The notes under the pieces: generated by a model | The model's database searches: none | What the model was told of the DNA's origin: nothing | Seen by the model: the letters and a program-made list of their open reading frames with translations, nothing else | Program-made: the position numbers and the translations under genes | Part shown: in pieces, positions 21,366 through 32,500 of the stretch | Position numbering within the stretch: position 1 is the first letter of the stretch | Layout of the letters: each line of letters opens with the position of its first letter | Assembly: GCF_001540865.1 (NCBI RefSeq) | Contig: NC_033629.1 | Location: 2,193,490-2,257,489 of the forward strand | Length of the DNA: 64,000 bases | Reading direction: 5' to 3' | Origin: Ananas comosus | Lineage: Eukaryota > Streptophyta > Magnoliopsida > Poales > Bromeliaceae

Positions 21366-21772
21366 AGCGTAAACTTCAAACACCATCTATGTGGTTTCAC
21401 ACTCTCTCATTTTAGTGCCTTGTGGTTTAAAGTGTATCAAGTTAGTGTCTTGTGTTTCATTTTTATCTTTTCGCCAGCTTTTCCGTTAATATTTTGTTAA
21501 GTTACATACAAAAAAACTTCGGATACCCAACCTAGGTTTATCGAATATTCACTTTAGTACTTTTATTTTTAACTTTGTCACTGATTTAACAAAAAAAAGT
21601 TAGTACTTTTAATTTTAACTTTGTCACTAATTTAACAAAAAAAAGTTAGTGAAATCAATAATAAAAAGATAAAAATAAAATCATGGTATACTAAATTGAT
21701 GCACTTTAAACTATAGAATACTAAAGTGAGAAGTGTGAAACTATAGAGGTAGTATTTGAAGTTTTTTCTATA
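21366..21772. mobile_element. Fold-back MITE with about 75-bp inverted ends
   Basis: The left end (AACTTCAAACACCATCTATG, then GGTTTCACACTCTCTCATTT) matches the reverse complement of the right end (AACTTCAAATACTACCTCTA, then AGTTTCACACTTCTCACTTT). Inside is a short tandem duplication of a segment reading ACTTTGTCACTGATTTAAC followed by AAAAAAAGTTAG (about 21560-21650). It directly abuts the Mutator-like element at 21785. Exact ends are uncertain. Confidence 0.55.
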
Positions 21773-21784
21773 TTTTATCTATAG

Positions 21785-22414
21785 GAGTTGAGCTAGAATC
21801 CTATCGGTAGTAAACGAGCCGTTTTACTACCGATTTGTTTTTGATGATAGAACTTCCAAATTGGCGATCGGCTCCGTTGAACATGATCTATACCACTTGA
21901 AGTGTTTAGAAATCAAATTTCAAATCTTTTCGACATCATTTGCCTAATGATCAAAGGGTTTCAAAATTTGTAATTTTAATGGTCGACAAGAGGCGTTTTC
22001 TCGTTTAACGGCGTAAAGATATCCAAATCAATTGAATTTTTGACATCATTTGCCTAATGATCAAAGGGTTTCAAAATTTGTAATTTTAATGGTCGACAAG
22101 AGGCGTTTTCTCGTTTAACGGCGTAAAGATATCCAAATCAATTGAATTTTTATTAGAAAATTCTTTAAACTATTTAAAACAAGACTCCTATCATCATTTT
22201 TTAAAGAGTATTCATTTTCAGTCATTCATTTTTCTGTTCACTTGATAGATAAAAGAACAATATCGAAAGTGCGTGAAATTTGATTTCAAGATAGTTTAAA
22301 TAGTTTAGATCATATTTAACGGAGCCGATCGTCAATTTGGAAGGTTTATCATCAAAAATAAATCGGTAATAAAACGGCCCATTTACTGCCACCGGTAGTA
22401 TTCTAGCTCAACTC
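21785..22414. mobile_element. 630-bp Mutator-like MITE with 10-bp target duplication
   Basis: The inverted ends start GAGTTGAGCTAGAAT. Flanks TTATCTATAG (21775-21784) and TTATTTATAG (22415-22424) match at 9 of 10 positions. The core GATCGGCTCCGTTGAACATG and its inverse near 22310 place it in the same family as the copies at 48858 and 50925. A 110-bp segment is perfectly duplicated in tandem (21932-22041 and 22042-22151). Confidence 0.8.
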
Positions 22415-22704
22415 TTATTTATAGTTATATATTATTTACATTGGGTAAGATGTAGATGAGATGAATTGAACCACGCACCGACAAAGAAGATGGATGCGGT
22501 GGGGATGACGTTTCCCCCGCAACACACGCGGCTCCTCCTCTCGATCTCTCGAAGCTCCCATTCGAATCCAAAGCAACTCCTCTCCCCCTTTCGCTCTCCC
22601 ATTCCCAAATCCCCAATTATTTTTTTTTTCAGAAATTAATTATTTAATTTCAAATTGGTTACTCAATTATTAATTATTAACAATGAACGATCCCTTCCTT
22701 CGTG

Positions 22705-22710
22705 TATAAA
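22705..22710 (+). promoter_or_regulatory. Probable TATA box of the Lys/Glu-rich protein gene
   Basis: TATAAA within GTGTATAAAGAGCG, about 20-30 bp upstream of the GCA run that would open the 5' UTR. Placement relies on sequence only. Confidence 0.5.
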
Positions 22711-22726
22711 GAGCGAGAGAGATCGT

Positions 22727-22727
<1 letters not shown>

Positions 22728-22757
<30 letters not shown>
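22728..22757 (+). repeat. Ten-unit GCA trinucleotide repeat in the 5' UTR
   Basis: Perfect (GCA)10 upstream of the inferred 5'-UTR donor AAG/GTTTGA at 22793/22794. It lies in the transcribed leader if the TATA box at 22705 is used. Confidence 0.8.
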
Positions 22758-22760
<3 letters not shown>

Positions 22761-22793
22761 AAGGAGAGCCCGTTCCATTGAGATTTGGTTAAG

Positions 22794-22858
22794 GTTTGAT
22801 CTTCGAATCCTCTCCTGCTCCTATCGAGTTCATTTAATTTAATTTAATTTAATGTGTT

Positions 22859-22894
<36 letters not shown>

Positions 22895-23779
22895 TAGTTT
22901 TTCATCATCTAATTGGGAGTTTAATGTTTTAGGTTTATGGTTTTTTTTTTTGAAATTTATTATGATTTTATTTATTGTTGGGGAAAAAAAAAAAGAAAGA
23001 TGAAATTGCATAGAACCAATCTGACACGACCAATCTAATTTTTAGAATTTTTTTTGTGTACCTCTAAACTGTCAATTCGTTTGATTTGAGTTATTTAATG
23101 GCGGCATGACGGAATCCGCACCAAAATTGATCAGATAGTTCAATCTCGGTTTTTACTGTCTAATAAATTTAAAGATAAAAAAAGTACACAATTTATGCGA
23201 ATTATGAATCATTTTGAATCAGTGGTGAAATCTTTTAAAATTTTAATTTTACTATTTAATCTTTAAATTTGTTTGGCCTGAGTCAATCAACGGCACTTCA
23301 TATTAATGAGTTCATTCGTAGTATCTAAAATTCTAAATTGTATGGGTTGTGTGTTCTCTTTATCTAGGGATTTTTTTTTTTTGAAGTACTTTTGGTTACC
23401 CGCCTGATTAGAAGGCTTGCTTCAGCAAAGACCATTTGATAGGAAAATATTGTGCCGAATCTTACACTTGTAGCATTGTTTAATTGCTCGTTAGCGGCAC
23501 CGACCGCAGCCAGCACAGTTGGCTAAGAACTTAATAGTCGATATTGGAGGTCCCAAGTTCGTAGCTCATTTGCTTCATATTTTTAGCTAAGTTTATTTTC
23601 AATGTATACTATTTAGCTAGAATAGGCCATAATGTGATGATTATAATGACTTTATTTGAAATGTTTTGTACAAATTTTAATAAATTTGATTGTTATTAAA
23701 TGTGTAAGATCTTGCTATTATTATGGACTATCCAATTTTTACATGTAAAAACTACCTTTAACTTTTTTGTTAATCGCAG
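22794..23779 (+). other. Inferred 5'-UTR intron
   Basis: The donor is GGTTAAG/GTTTGATC and the acceptor TTAATCGCAG/GACATTC, 31 bp before the chosen ATG. The intron carries a CT microsatellite (22862-22893), poly-T/poly-A runs and a SINE-like relic (23507-23620). A leader intron followed by a single coding exon is common in plants. It is inferred and not proven. Confidence 0.6.
23507..23620 (+). mobile_element. SINE-like relic
   Basis: It shows an A-box-like TTGGCTAAGAACTT, a B-box-like AAGTTCGTAGCTC and then TTTTAGCTAAGTTTATTTT, which resembles the 3' body of the SINEs at 9691 and 19411. It is diverged and lacks a clear poly-A tail. Confidence 0.4.
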
Positions 23780-23810
23780 GACATTCGAGTGCACCGACTA
23801 TAGTTTTAGT

Positions 23811-25595
23811 ATGGAGAAGCAAAAGGAGTCTTCTGCTAGTGTAGATCGAACGGAGTTAGAAAAGGAAGAGAATGTGTCAAAGGCTGAATTTCATCTTAAG
23901 GTTAAGAGTAAAGAAAAGGCGCCAGAAGTGCCGGAAGAGAAGAAAGATACCGAAATTGAAATGAAGGCAAAATCTGTTGAAAAGAAGAAATCCAAGGACG
24001 ACAACATTGAAGACGATGCAGAGTCCAAGAGTGAGGGAAAGAAGGAGAAGAAAGAAAAAGATAAGAAAGAGAAAAACAACGAGGATGAGGATAACGAGGA
24101 GGATGAAGAGGATGACGATGCGAATGAAAAAAAAGAGAAGAAGAAGAAGAAAAGTAAGGAGTCGAAGGATAAAGAGAAGGAAAAGAAAAGGAAAGACAAA
24201 GGTGGAGACGTCGGAGAAAAGGAGGTAAAGGAAAAGTCTAAGAAGAGTGATGATGAGAAGAAACACATTGATGATGATAAGGAGAGTAAAGAAAAGAAGA
24301 AGGATGAAGGGGGGTCGAGGAAGGATAAGAAAGAAAAGGAGAAGAACGGAGATGCAAAGGGTACAAAAAGTAAAAAGAAGGGTGAAGAGGAAGATGCTTT
24401 TCAAGGCAGAGAACTAAAAGATGTGAAGAACGAGAAGGATGAAGACGCAAAGCATAAAAAAAGCAAGAAGGGTAAAGACGAAGATGTTTATGAAGGCGGA
24501 GAATTAAAGGAGGTGAAGAAAGAGAAGAAAGATGAAGACGGAGATCCTAAGAAAAAAGAGAAAGATAAGAAGAAAAAGAAGAAGAAAAGTGAAGAGGGAA
24601 CGGCTATAACTAAGGAAGATGATGTTGAGGAAGAGATTGTTGAAAAACAAAAAAAGGAAAAGAATAAAGGTGAGGACGAAAAGAAAAAGGATAAACATAG
24701 AGTCCCTAGTGCCGAAGAGAATGAAGACAAGGGAAAGGAGAGAAACGAGGAAAGTGAGAAAGGTGGAGACAAAAAAGAAAGGAAGACGAAGAAAAAGAGC
24801 CAGAAGAAAGATGACGAATCAAAAGCAATTGAAGATGAAAATGAAGATCATGAGAAAGGTAAAGACAAGGAAAAGAAAAAGAAGAAGAAGAAGAAAGATG
24901 ATGAACTGGAATCAAAGGTTGAGAGCGACGATCATGGAAAAGAAAAGGACAAGGAAAAGGAAAAGAAGAAGAAAGACGGTGAATTGGAAGTTAAGGAAAA
25001 GAAAAAGAAGGACAAGAAAAAAGATGGCGAACCGGACGCAATTAAGGATGAGGATAAAGATCACAAAAAAGACAAAGACAAGGAAAAGAAGGAGAAGAAG
25101 GACGGAGAGGAGGGCGACAAAGAAAAGAGTAGAGAGCTCCATCAAGATGGGAAAAACAACCAAGTAGAGGAAGACAAGGAACAGAGGTCTCTTTCATTTG
25201 GAGAAAACAAGGTTGAGGAGATTAAAATTGAAGATCCTAACACAAGAGAAATCACTATTGAGGAGGATCCAGAGGAGAAAGAAAAAGAGGACAAGCCAAA
25301 GGACAAAAAGGAAAAGAAGAAAAAGGGCGAGGAAAAGAAGGTAAAATCTGAAGAATCAGCAGAAGGCGAAGCAACGGAAGAGAAAGATAAGAAGAAGAAG
25401 AAAGATAAAGATAAGAAGGATAAGGGCGAGAAGAAGTCTTCGGACGTGGGTAAGCTGAAAAAGAAGCTGGAGAAGATTAATGCCAAAATAGACGCGCTGC
25501 AAGTTAAAAAAGAAGAGATCATGAAACAGATCAAGGAGTTAGAAGAGGTTAAAGTAGAAATACCTGCAGAAGAGAATCATGCTGCTGTTGTCTGA
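23811..25595 (+). CDS. Lysine/glutamate-rich, probably disordered protein with C-terminal coiled coil
   Basis: 594 residues in one exon. The start chosen is ATG 23811 (MEKQKESSASVDRTELEKEE) just after an acceptor at 23779; an in-frame ATG at 23700 lies in the inferred intron. Almost the whole chain is K, E and D with runs such as EKKEKDKKEK, so no globular fold is expected. A 30-residue imperfect repeat (residues 191-220 and 221-250) shares the pattern DA/VF-or-Y, G, ELK-D/E-VK. Residues about 548-580 (KLKKKLEKINAKIDALQVKK and following) have heptad spacing typical of a short coiled coil. The tail is EIPAEENHAAVV. There is no signal peptide or membrane segment. The K-rich stretches could serve nuclear or nucleolar targeting or nucleic-acid binding, but I recognise no family and assign no function. 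Overlapping minus-strand frames are purine-bias shadows. Confidence 0.75.
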   Translation: MEKQKESSASVDRTELEKEENVSKAEFHLKVKSKEKAPEVPEEKKDTEIEMKAKSVEKKKSKDDNIEDDAESKSEGKKEKKEKDKKEKNNEDEDNEEDEEDDDANEKKEKKKKKSKESKDKEKEKKRKDKGGDVGEKEVKEKSKKSDDEKKHIDDDKESKEKKKDEGGSRKDKKEKEKNGDAKGTKSKKKGEEEDAFQGRELKDVKNEKDEDAKHKKSKKGKDEDVYEGGELKEVKKEKKDEDGDPKKKEKDKKKKKKKSEEGTAITKEDDVEEEIVEKQKKEKNKGEDEKKKDKHRVPSAEENEDKGKERNEESEKGGDKKERKTKKKSQKKDDESKAIEDENEDHEKGKDKEKKKKKKKKDDELESKVESDDHGKEKDKEKEKKKKDGELEVKEKKKKDKKKDGEPDAIKDEDKDHKKDKDKEKKEKKDGEEGDKEKSRELHQDGKNNQVEEDKEQRSLSFGENKVEEIKIEDPNTREITIEEDPEEKEKEDKPKDKKEKKKKGEEKKVKSEESAEGEATEEKDKKKKKDKDKKDKGEKKSSDVGKLKKKLEKINAKIDALQVKKEEIMKQIKELEEVKVEIPAEENHAAVV

Positions 25596-26515
25596 AAGTT
25601 GGTGTTACTGTAAACTGGTGTCTGTCAACTAGTGTGAGAACTAATAAGGAGAATGCATGAGTGTGTTGAGTTTGTTTGTTCATGTTTACATATAGTTTCC
25701 TTCATTTCTGGTTGTATCTTTATCGAAGTTGTATTTCATATTATGTTGCAGGGAGATCTTTTTTGTCAATGAAGCATACATTTGTTAACTGGAACCTCAT
25801 ATTCTGATCTTAGATATGTCGGGTGAAACTTTCAGAAGATTACGTTGCTGCTGATTTTGGTGTTTGATGCAAAAAAAATTGGTTCTTTTTGGTTCGTCAT
25901 GCGAGATAAATGGTAGCTGATAATTTTAACCTTTGTTTCTCAAATGTTCATTTGGGCACCACTCAAAAGTCTTTTTCTCCACAACCTTACATTGTTAACC
26001 ACTCCTGAAAAGATACATGAAGCTTCATCAAATTGGACCTAAGAAGACAAGCTCCATCAGCATAAGAACCTAATAACCCTAGCACTTTACACTAATAGCA
26101 AGTTCATGTATTATTTCATCTCTATAGGAATTAAATGATAAGGCTACGTGATGCATAACTTTTTCCTTTTCCTGTCTTTGTTTTTCTCTTCTTTCTACTT
26201 TTGGTTTTACTACCTAAGAAAAATTAATCGAGGATATAAGAAACATAATGGCATGCATTTACTCTAAAAATGATCTTAATAACTGCAAAATTTCAGATGG
26301 AATCACAACAACAATGCTCTTTATCGAGGAAAGCAAATCCAGAAAGATATGTGCAAAAGATGGAAAAAGAAAATAAGGTTCAGCAATGGAACAAATTAAG
26401 ATTATAATCTCGGCTATTTACTTCAATATGAATCAGCCAAAAGGAAACTTTTCTTATTTGACGAATTAAGATTCAAAAATACAAAACTTACAGTGCGAAG
26501 GAACCAAATTGGTTT
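25596..26515. other. Intergenic region between converging genes
   Basis: 3' UTRs of the Lys/Glu-rich gene (plus) and AO1 (minus) must both lie in these 920 bp. I see no further gene or clear transposon, and no canonical AATAAA that I would assign with confidence. Confidence 0.6.
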
Positions 26516-29500
26516 TTAGGTATTCGCCAATTTACAAGCATACGCCAAATACTTATCCACATTCTTGAGCCCGCATAGCTCCTTGACCACGGGCATTGTA
26601 GCCGGGACCGCCAAATCGAACGCGAGAGGAGATTCTTCAGATCCGATGAGTGACAAAAGTTGTGCCCTAGCGGCTCGAATGGCTTCTCTTGTCGCGCAAT
26701 GAACCGAAGCTGCAAGAAGCAATGGCGGCTCCCCAGATGCTGCAAGGAAGAGTTGCGGTTAGTAGCAGAATAATAACACTTAAAAGCATCTCAGAAAATA
26801 TTTCCCGTGATTTACTTGGATGAAATTGCAATATATGTGCAAGTTCAGGGACCAAACTGTTTGAGTAAAAAGTTCAGGGCTAGGTTGCAATATCAGTTCT
26901 TTACAATTTTTTTTTTCCAGTGTAACCACAGCAAAAATTTACGGGATTTTAATACATCATTGCAATACACAAAAATTGAAAGATTTTAAGATAATAAGCA
27001 GCATATAAGAGTGACTACTTATGTTGCGATGTTATTTGGAGCCGGAAGCAGAACTTGGAAAATGATGCCATTACCTTTCGAAGAGAGCACACGCCTTTTA
27101 TGATATCCGCTGTTAATTAACTCAACATTGAACTGTTTCGGAATGGTGTCCACAGTCGGTACTTTGTATGTCCAAGTACCATCAGAAACAACCAACCCAT
27201 CGGAATTGCTCAAATATTCCTCATACATAAAGAAGCCAATCCCTTGAACAAAAGCTCCTTCAACCTGCATAGAAAAGATTGTAAACATTTTTGTCCTAAT
27301 AAGCAAAGCATATGCCATGACATATAAAAAAGAAGAGTTGGTACTTAGAACAGAATCATCATTGGAACGGGATTGATAATGAACCTGACCCAAATCCACA
27401 GCAGGGTTTAAGCTCTGGCCGCAGTCGTAAGTTAGGTCACTCCGCAAAATCGTGGTAGTTCCTGTGAGAAGATCTACCTCCACCTGTAACAACAAATAAA
27501 ATCAGTTCATTTTGTTTAAATATCAATTTTTTGAAAGAACTTGCTGAAAAAGTTTGGCTACAGTGAGCAGATGCATTGAAGTACCTCGCTTACAGCAGCT
27601 CCAAAATTCAGATAGCTTGCAGAACTCCCGTCAGGGACCCAGTAAGCAGTTGCCGATAAATTCACGCTTTCCAGATTCGCCTGCAGGTGTGGAAGAAAAG
27701 GCACGAAATCTAAGGCAAGTATTATTCAGACAATCTCTTGGGCACTGAAACACATTATGTATAAACATCTATGCATATTGTATATCTCCATAATGAGCTT
27801 GCAAAATCTGAATGTTCATACATATCAAAGTGTTCCACTAAAAATAACAATTTCAAACACCGAACCAACAGCTCCCCTGGAGTTGGACAACCAGAGATTA
27901 AGGATATTTCTGTAGGAAACTGCACTTTCGAGAGGTATTAAGAAGATATAGATTTAAAAGGGGTTTACACGTAAATAAATGATTATGCAGTAATATGTAT
28001 ATATTTAGAAGCTCCAAACTGTAAAATGGAATAATTACCTGCATAATTAAAGAATCCCACGAAACCGTGCCCTGCTGTATTTCCAGCCTCTCCTTAAGAG
28101 ATTTTAGTCTCTCAACAAGAACATTACAAGATACACGAACTGCCTCGCAGCTAGATTCTGATGTAGTACTCCCAGCCGTCCATCCTCCTTGTATCAAACT
28201 CAAAGTATCAGCCTGAACAACCCTTATCCTCTCCAGAAGGCTTTGATTTTGCTCACCCAACAACTTCCCAAGAGCAAAAGCCGCCATCTGCTTCACTTTT
28301 GTCCACAACCCTTGCCCCAGTTCAATCCCTCCAACTTCAACGACAATCGAACCATCGTTAAGAACCGATACTTTGCCCGGAGTGGGCCTAAGAATCACTT
28401 TGTGCACAATGGGTACGCAGGAAATTCCCCTTTTCTTCCACTGGTTGCTACTATTGAATCGCTTGATCATTTCAACACGGTGCCGATAGCTCGAAGAAAA
28501 GGCCAATTTATCAAAAATAGTGGGGAGTGTATATTCAAGAGCTTCGTCCTCGCAACCTTCATAAAACAATTTAAGGCTCTCAAAAGTGTGAAGATTCTTT
28601 TGCCTGATAGAATTGGGTTCAACACCGAGGGCTGATGCGACATGTTCGATGACGGCCTCGGCAATGTACGAGCCCTGAACCTCTCCTGGGGCCCGCATTG
28701 CCGACCTGGTTGGAGTATTGGTTTTGCAGACCTTCACATCGAATGAAAGAGAACCCCAATTGTATTTCTTGAGTGCTTCGATAATGTTATGTGGCATTAT
28801 GGGGCTCACATCTTTTGTTCTTCCTGCATTAATCAATAGATCTATATGCAAGGCAGTAATTTTTCCATCGGACTTGAAGCCCACTGAATAGTATACTTTC
28901 ATTGGATGTCGGCCTCCCACCATTATCATGTCAGTTTTGCGATCGAGATACATACGAACCGGGCGCCGCAACTTATATGCAGCTAGTGCACATGCAGTTG
29001 CAACCTAACACAGCAACACAATTAGCCATAAGCTCTCTCTCCTTTTTCCAGAAAAATTTGATTTACAGAATAGAATGTTAGGTTCAAATTCAAGCACCAC
29101 GAAGGGAATTCTCGATGCAACGATTTTAATCTGCCTATAAGTACTCGATGCACATACTATGCCTGTTTGGCCTAACTTTTGAAGCAGCTTCTCTATTCCA
29201 ACCGGCAGAATTTTTTTAGAAAACAGACGCTCATGGGATCATCACTATCCCGCAATTTAGAAGGCAAATACAAAGACAAATATAACTATCTTGCTTAACA
29301 CAGATGTATCTACATGTATGAATACTCGCATCTATAAGGAACCTACATGCCAAATTAATCAGACTTGAAGGTCATTGATTTTAGGACTAAACAGAAAAAT
29401 AAGAAGAAAAATCAAATGACTCTTGCACATAGTTTTTTATATACTGAAAATCATCTCATATGCAAAATTTTGAAGTTAATAATACTTACAGGTAATGATC

Positions 29501-32500
29501 TAAGTGCTTTCCCTCCAAAACCACCTCCAACTCTTCGGGTAATTACACGGACATTGTGGAAAGGGATACCGAGGCATTTTGCAATGACACCCTGTGCTGT
29601 CTCAGGACACTGACTCGAACTATATACTACCATGCAATTATCTTCATCTGGAATAGCTAGTGCTGTTTGAGTCTCCATATAAAAATAATACTGTGAACCA
29701 AGTGTAACCTGGATATAGAAGTTAAGATCAGTTTGTCATGCTTATAATGTTAGAGCAAAACAAAATCTTAACCATAAAAGATACTATATAACATCTCTGG
29801 AAGGGCAGTGAATTCACTATATCGTAACCCAGTTTATTATGAAAAGTCCAACAAATAAGAAAAAAACGCGCAAGTCAGTAGCAGTGCGATCTATACATGA
29901 ACACACGCCATTTCAGTTGAATGAGAGGGACATTCTGAAAAATGCACCCAAATGAACGGCAAAACCAATGAGTATAGAAAGTTACCTTGGCTGATAGAAT
30001 CGTGTGATCAGCTTCTGCCATTCCCTTGGAGTAATCACCAACCTCTTTAGGATAGACAAATGAGGGGACTTCAAAATAACTGCTTCTTTTGACAGCATCT
30101 TCTACTGATAAAATTGGCGGCTCCAGATTTTCTGTGCTATAGGCAACCACAGCATGCTTCGCTGCCAAGTTAGCAAATCGCTGTGTTTCTGCAATCTAAA
30201 TTAGTACTCCATCAGATTTATTTAATGTACTATTCAGAACACAAGACAAAAATTGTTATCATCTTCATTTAATTGGATTCGCGTAATTTGATAGTTAGAA
30301 ATGATATTTTAACACAAGCAGAGGAAAGGAAGTTTGGAGATGATAGCAGCAATCAAAATAATGAGAACAAGAAAAATACCACAACGCTAAGTGGTTGGCC
30401 GGCATACTCTGTAAGTGAATCAGCAAACAATGGATCGGACCCAAACATACTGCTTGCCCCGATGTTACTTCCTCCTTTTGGAATGTCATCAACGGAAACA
30501 ATTTTAATGATTTTCTGCTGTGCCAGAGAAGAATGGAACTCGATGCTCTTCACATGTGCGAAAGGCCTTGTGCTATATACAAATGCTCCATAAAGACAGT
30601 CGTTCGGAGAAGGGATGTCATCCACATATACAGCTTCACCTGCATTTTGTGGATCAAAAGATTATTGAAAAGAAAGATGTCATAGATGAATCTGCCTGTT
30701 ACTAGGCGAGAAGATGCATAGGCGCTACTAGTTAGTTCAGAAAATATGAAAGATGAGGAACGTTGGCACTTATGAATATGACTGCCATTAGTTAATTGCA
30801 AGAGACTAAGATATAGATCTGAAATCTCATATCACAACTCAATACAAGTATTTTCTCTCAGTTTATCAAGCGAAAGACACAAACAGAAATAACAGAAGTG
30901 ACTGAGAAAAATTAACAGCATATCACAAATAATTCCTCATGGCGATGATCTTACTTTGTCAAACCTAAATTAACAAATATATGGCAATAAACAAGAACAA
31001 AAATAGAAGAGCTCATCTAGAACGATTGATATGCACGTACGTACCCGAAGCTTGGATTTCAGCTCCAGCTTTCTTAGTTGGCTCGCCAACTGGATGATAC
31101 TCTTTGTTCAGTTCCATAATCTGCTCTGAGGAAGAAAGCATGCGATTACAATGGTTACCATGCTCAGATGCACTATCAAGCGTAATATTGGCATGCCCAT
31201 TAAGACTACCGTTTGGACATTCAGCACTAACAGATACATTTTCTAATACATTACGATTGTTCTTCATAGGCTTTTCCAAGCCTGCAGTTACTGGATGAAG
31301 GAAACTAAACAGAAATGCAACAGCCAAACTTATTCTATAGGCAGCGTGCGGCGTGCCTTGTTCTGGTATAATTGTTTCTCTCAGCAATCTAATTCCTTCA
31401 AGTAGAACAGATGATCTGATAGCTTTACCAAGTAAAAATTTCTCAACCTTTCGAGCTCTAATGGCATGTGGGCACCCATAAGCACCGAAAGCCAAGCGTA
31501 AATTCTCTATAACAACATCACCTGATTCTTTATCTAAGGAAGTCTCAGCCAAAAAGGCAGAATTAAGATAAGCTAAAGCATTCCCAAGAGGGCGTGGAGC
31601 AGCTCGGTATGTTTCAAACAAAAGATCAGTTCTTGAAATCCAAGAGGGAATATATATGCTAACTAAAAGAGTTTTATGATCACATGGAGGCATTTCTAGA
31701 AATTCCTCCAATGTGAGACTTAATCTTTCTGAGGAGAGCTGAAGACAAACAGTTGAATCAGCAGCAAGAAGTATCGTAGCGATGTCTGAGGGAAAATGAT
31801 TTCTCTGTGCCATGACCAAGTTTCCTCCCATGCTAGCTGTGTTTCGAACAAATTGTGAAGCCACTTTTTCCATGTGATCAGCAATTTTACTAAACACTAA
31901 GCTTTGATTTTCTTCCCTTAATGCTTCAACTGTCCTAGAGATTGAAACAGCTGCTCCGATTTCAAGGCCTTCATGGTTATTTTTTATCATTGTTAGCTCG
32001 GGAATCTCTCTGAGGTCAATATACTTATCAAATAGGTCCAATTCTTTGTAAACACCCGAAGCAGTGTTGCCAACAACCATTTTAACATGGCTTTTACTAA
32101 ATTCTTCCGAATCTAACAGTTTATAAAGTTCTTTGATACTTTTAGGACGGCACCAATAACCTCCTCCAAAGGAACTAATCTCAGCAACATTCGAATAAGC
32201 CGAAAAGGATTTGACCTCAGATTTCAAGAACTCAGGAAACGTACAGATCCCACCACGTTTATAGTACGGCAATTTGTCAGCATTCGCATTTTTACCCCCT
32301 CTCTTCCAAAATGAATTAAGGCCCAAATCTTCCAAGTCAACATCAGCTGCAAAGCTCTTACACGTATCTAATATTGGCCGGTACCCAGTGCATCGACACA
32401 AATTGCCTAAGACAGCCTTCTCTGCCTCAGAAACTAAGAGCTTTGAAAACCCCTCTGGAGGGTCGGGCTGATTAGTTTTATCCGCATTAACTAAGGAGGA

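Larger units (their letters stand above)
17151..22704. other. Transposon-rich intergenic region between SYP132 and the Lys/Glu-rich gene
   Basis: No convincing gene is present. It holds, in order: a long inverted-repeat element (17587-18536), a 5'-truncated Mutator-like MITE (about 18675-19090), a short TA run (19253-19271), a SINE (19411-19548), an unremarkable AT-rich stretch, a GA microsatellite (20779-20815), a fold-back MITE (about 21366-21772) and a Mutator-like MITE (21785-22414). Open frames at 20391-20774 have no recognisable homology and differ in frame from each other. Confidence 0.7.

Noticed and set aside
22425..22616. Small minus-strand open frame upstream of the Lys/Glu-rich gene
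   Set aside because: It sits in the promoter of the plus-strand gene with no homology or splice context.
23877..25534. Several long open frames on the minus strand and other plus frames inside the Lys/Glu-rich gene
   Set aside because: They are the complement or frame shift of purine-rich codons, giving Leu/Ser/Phe-rich or Arg/Lys-rich nonsense without domains.
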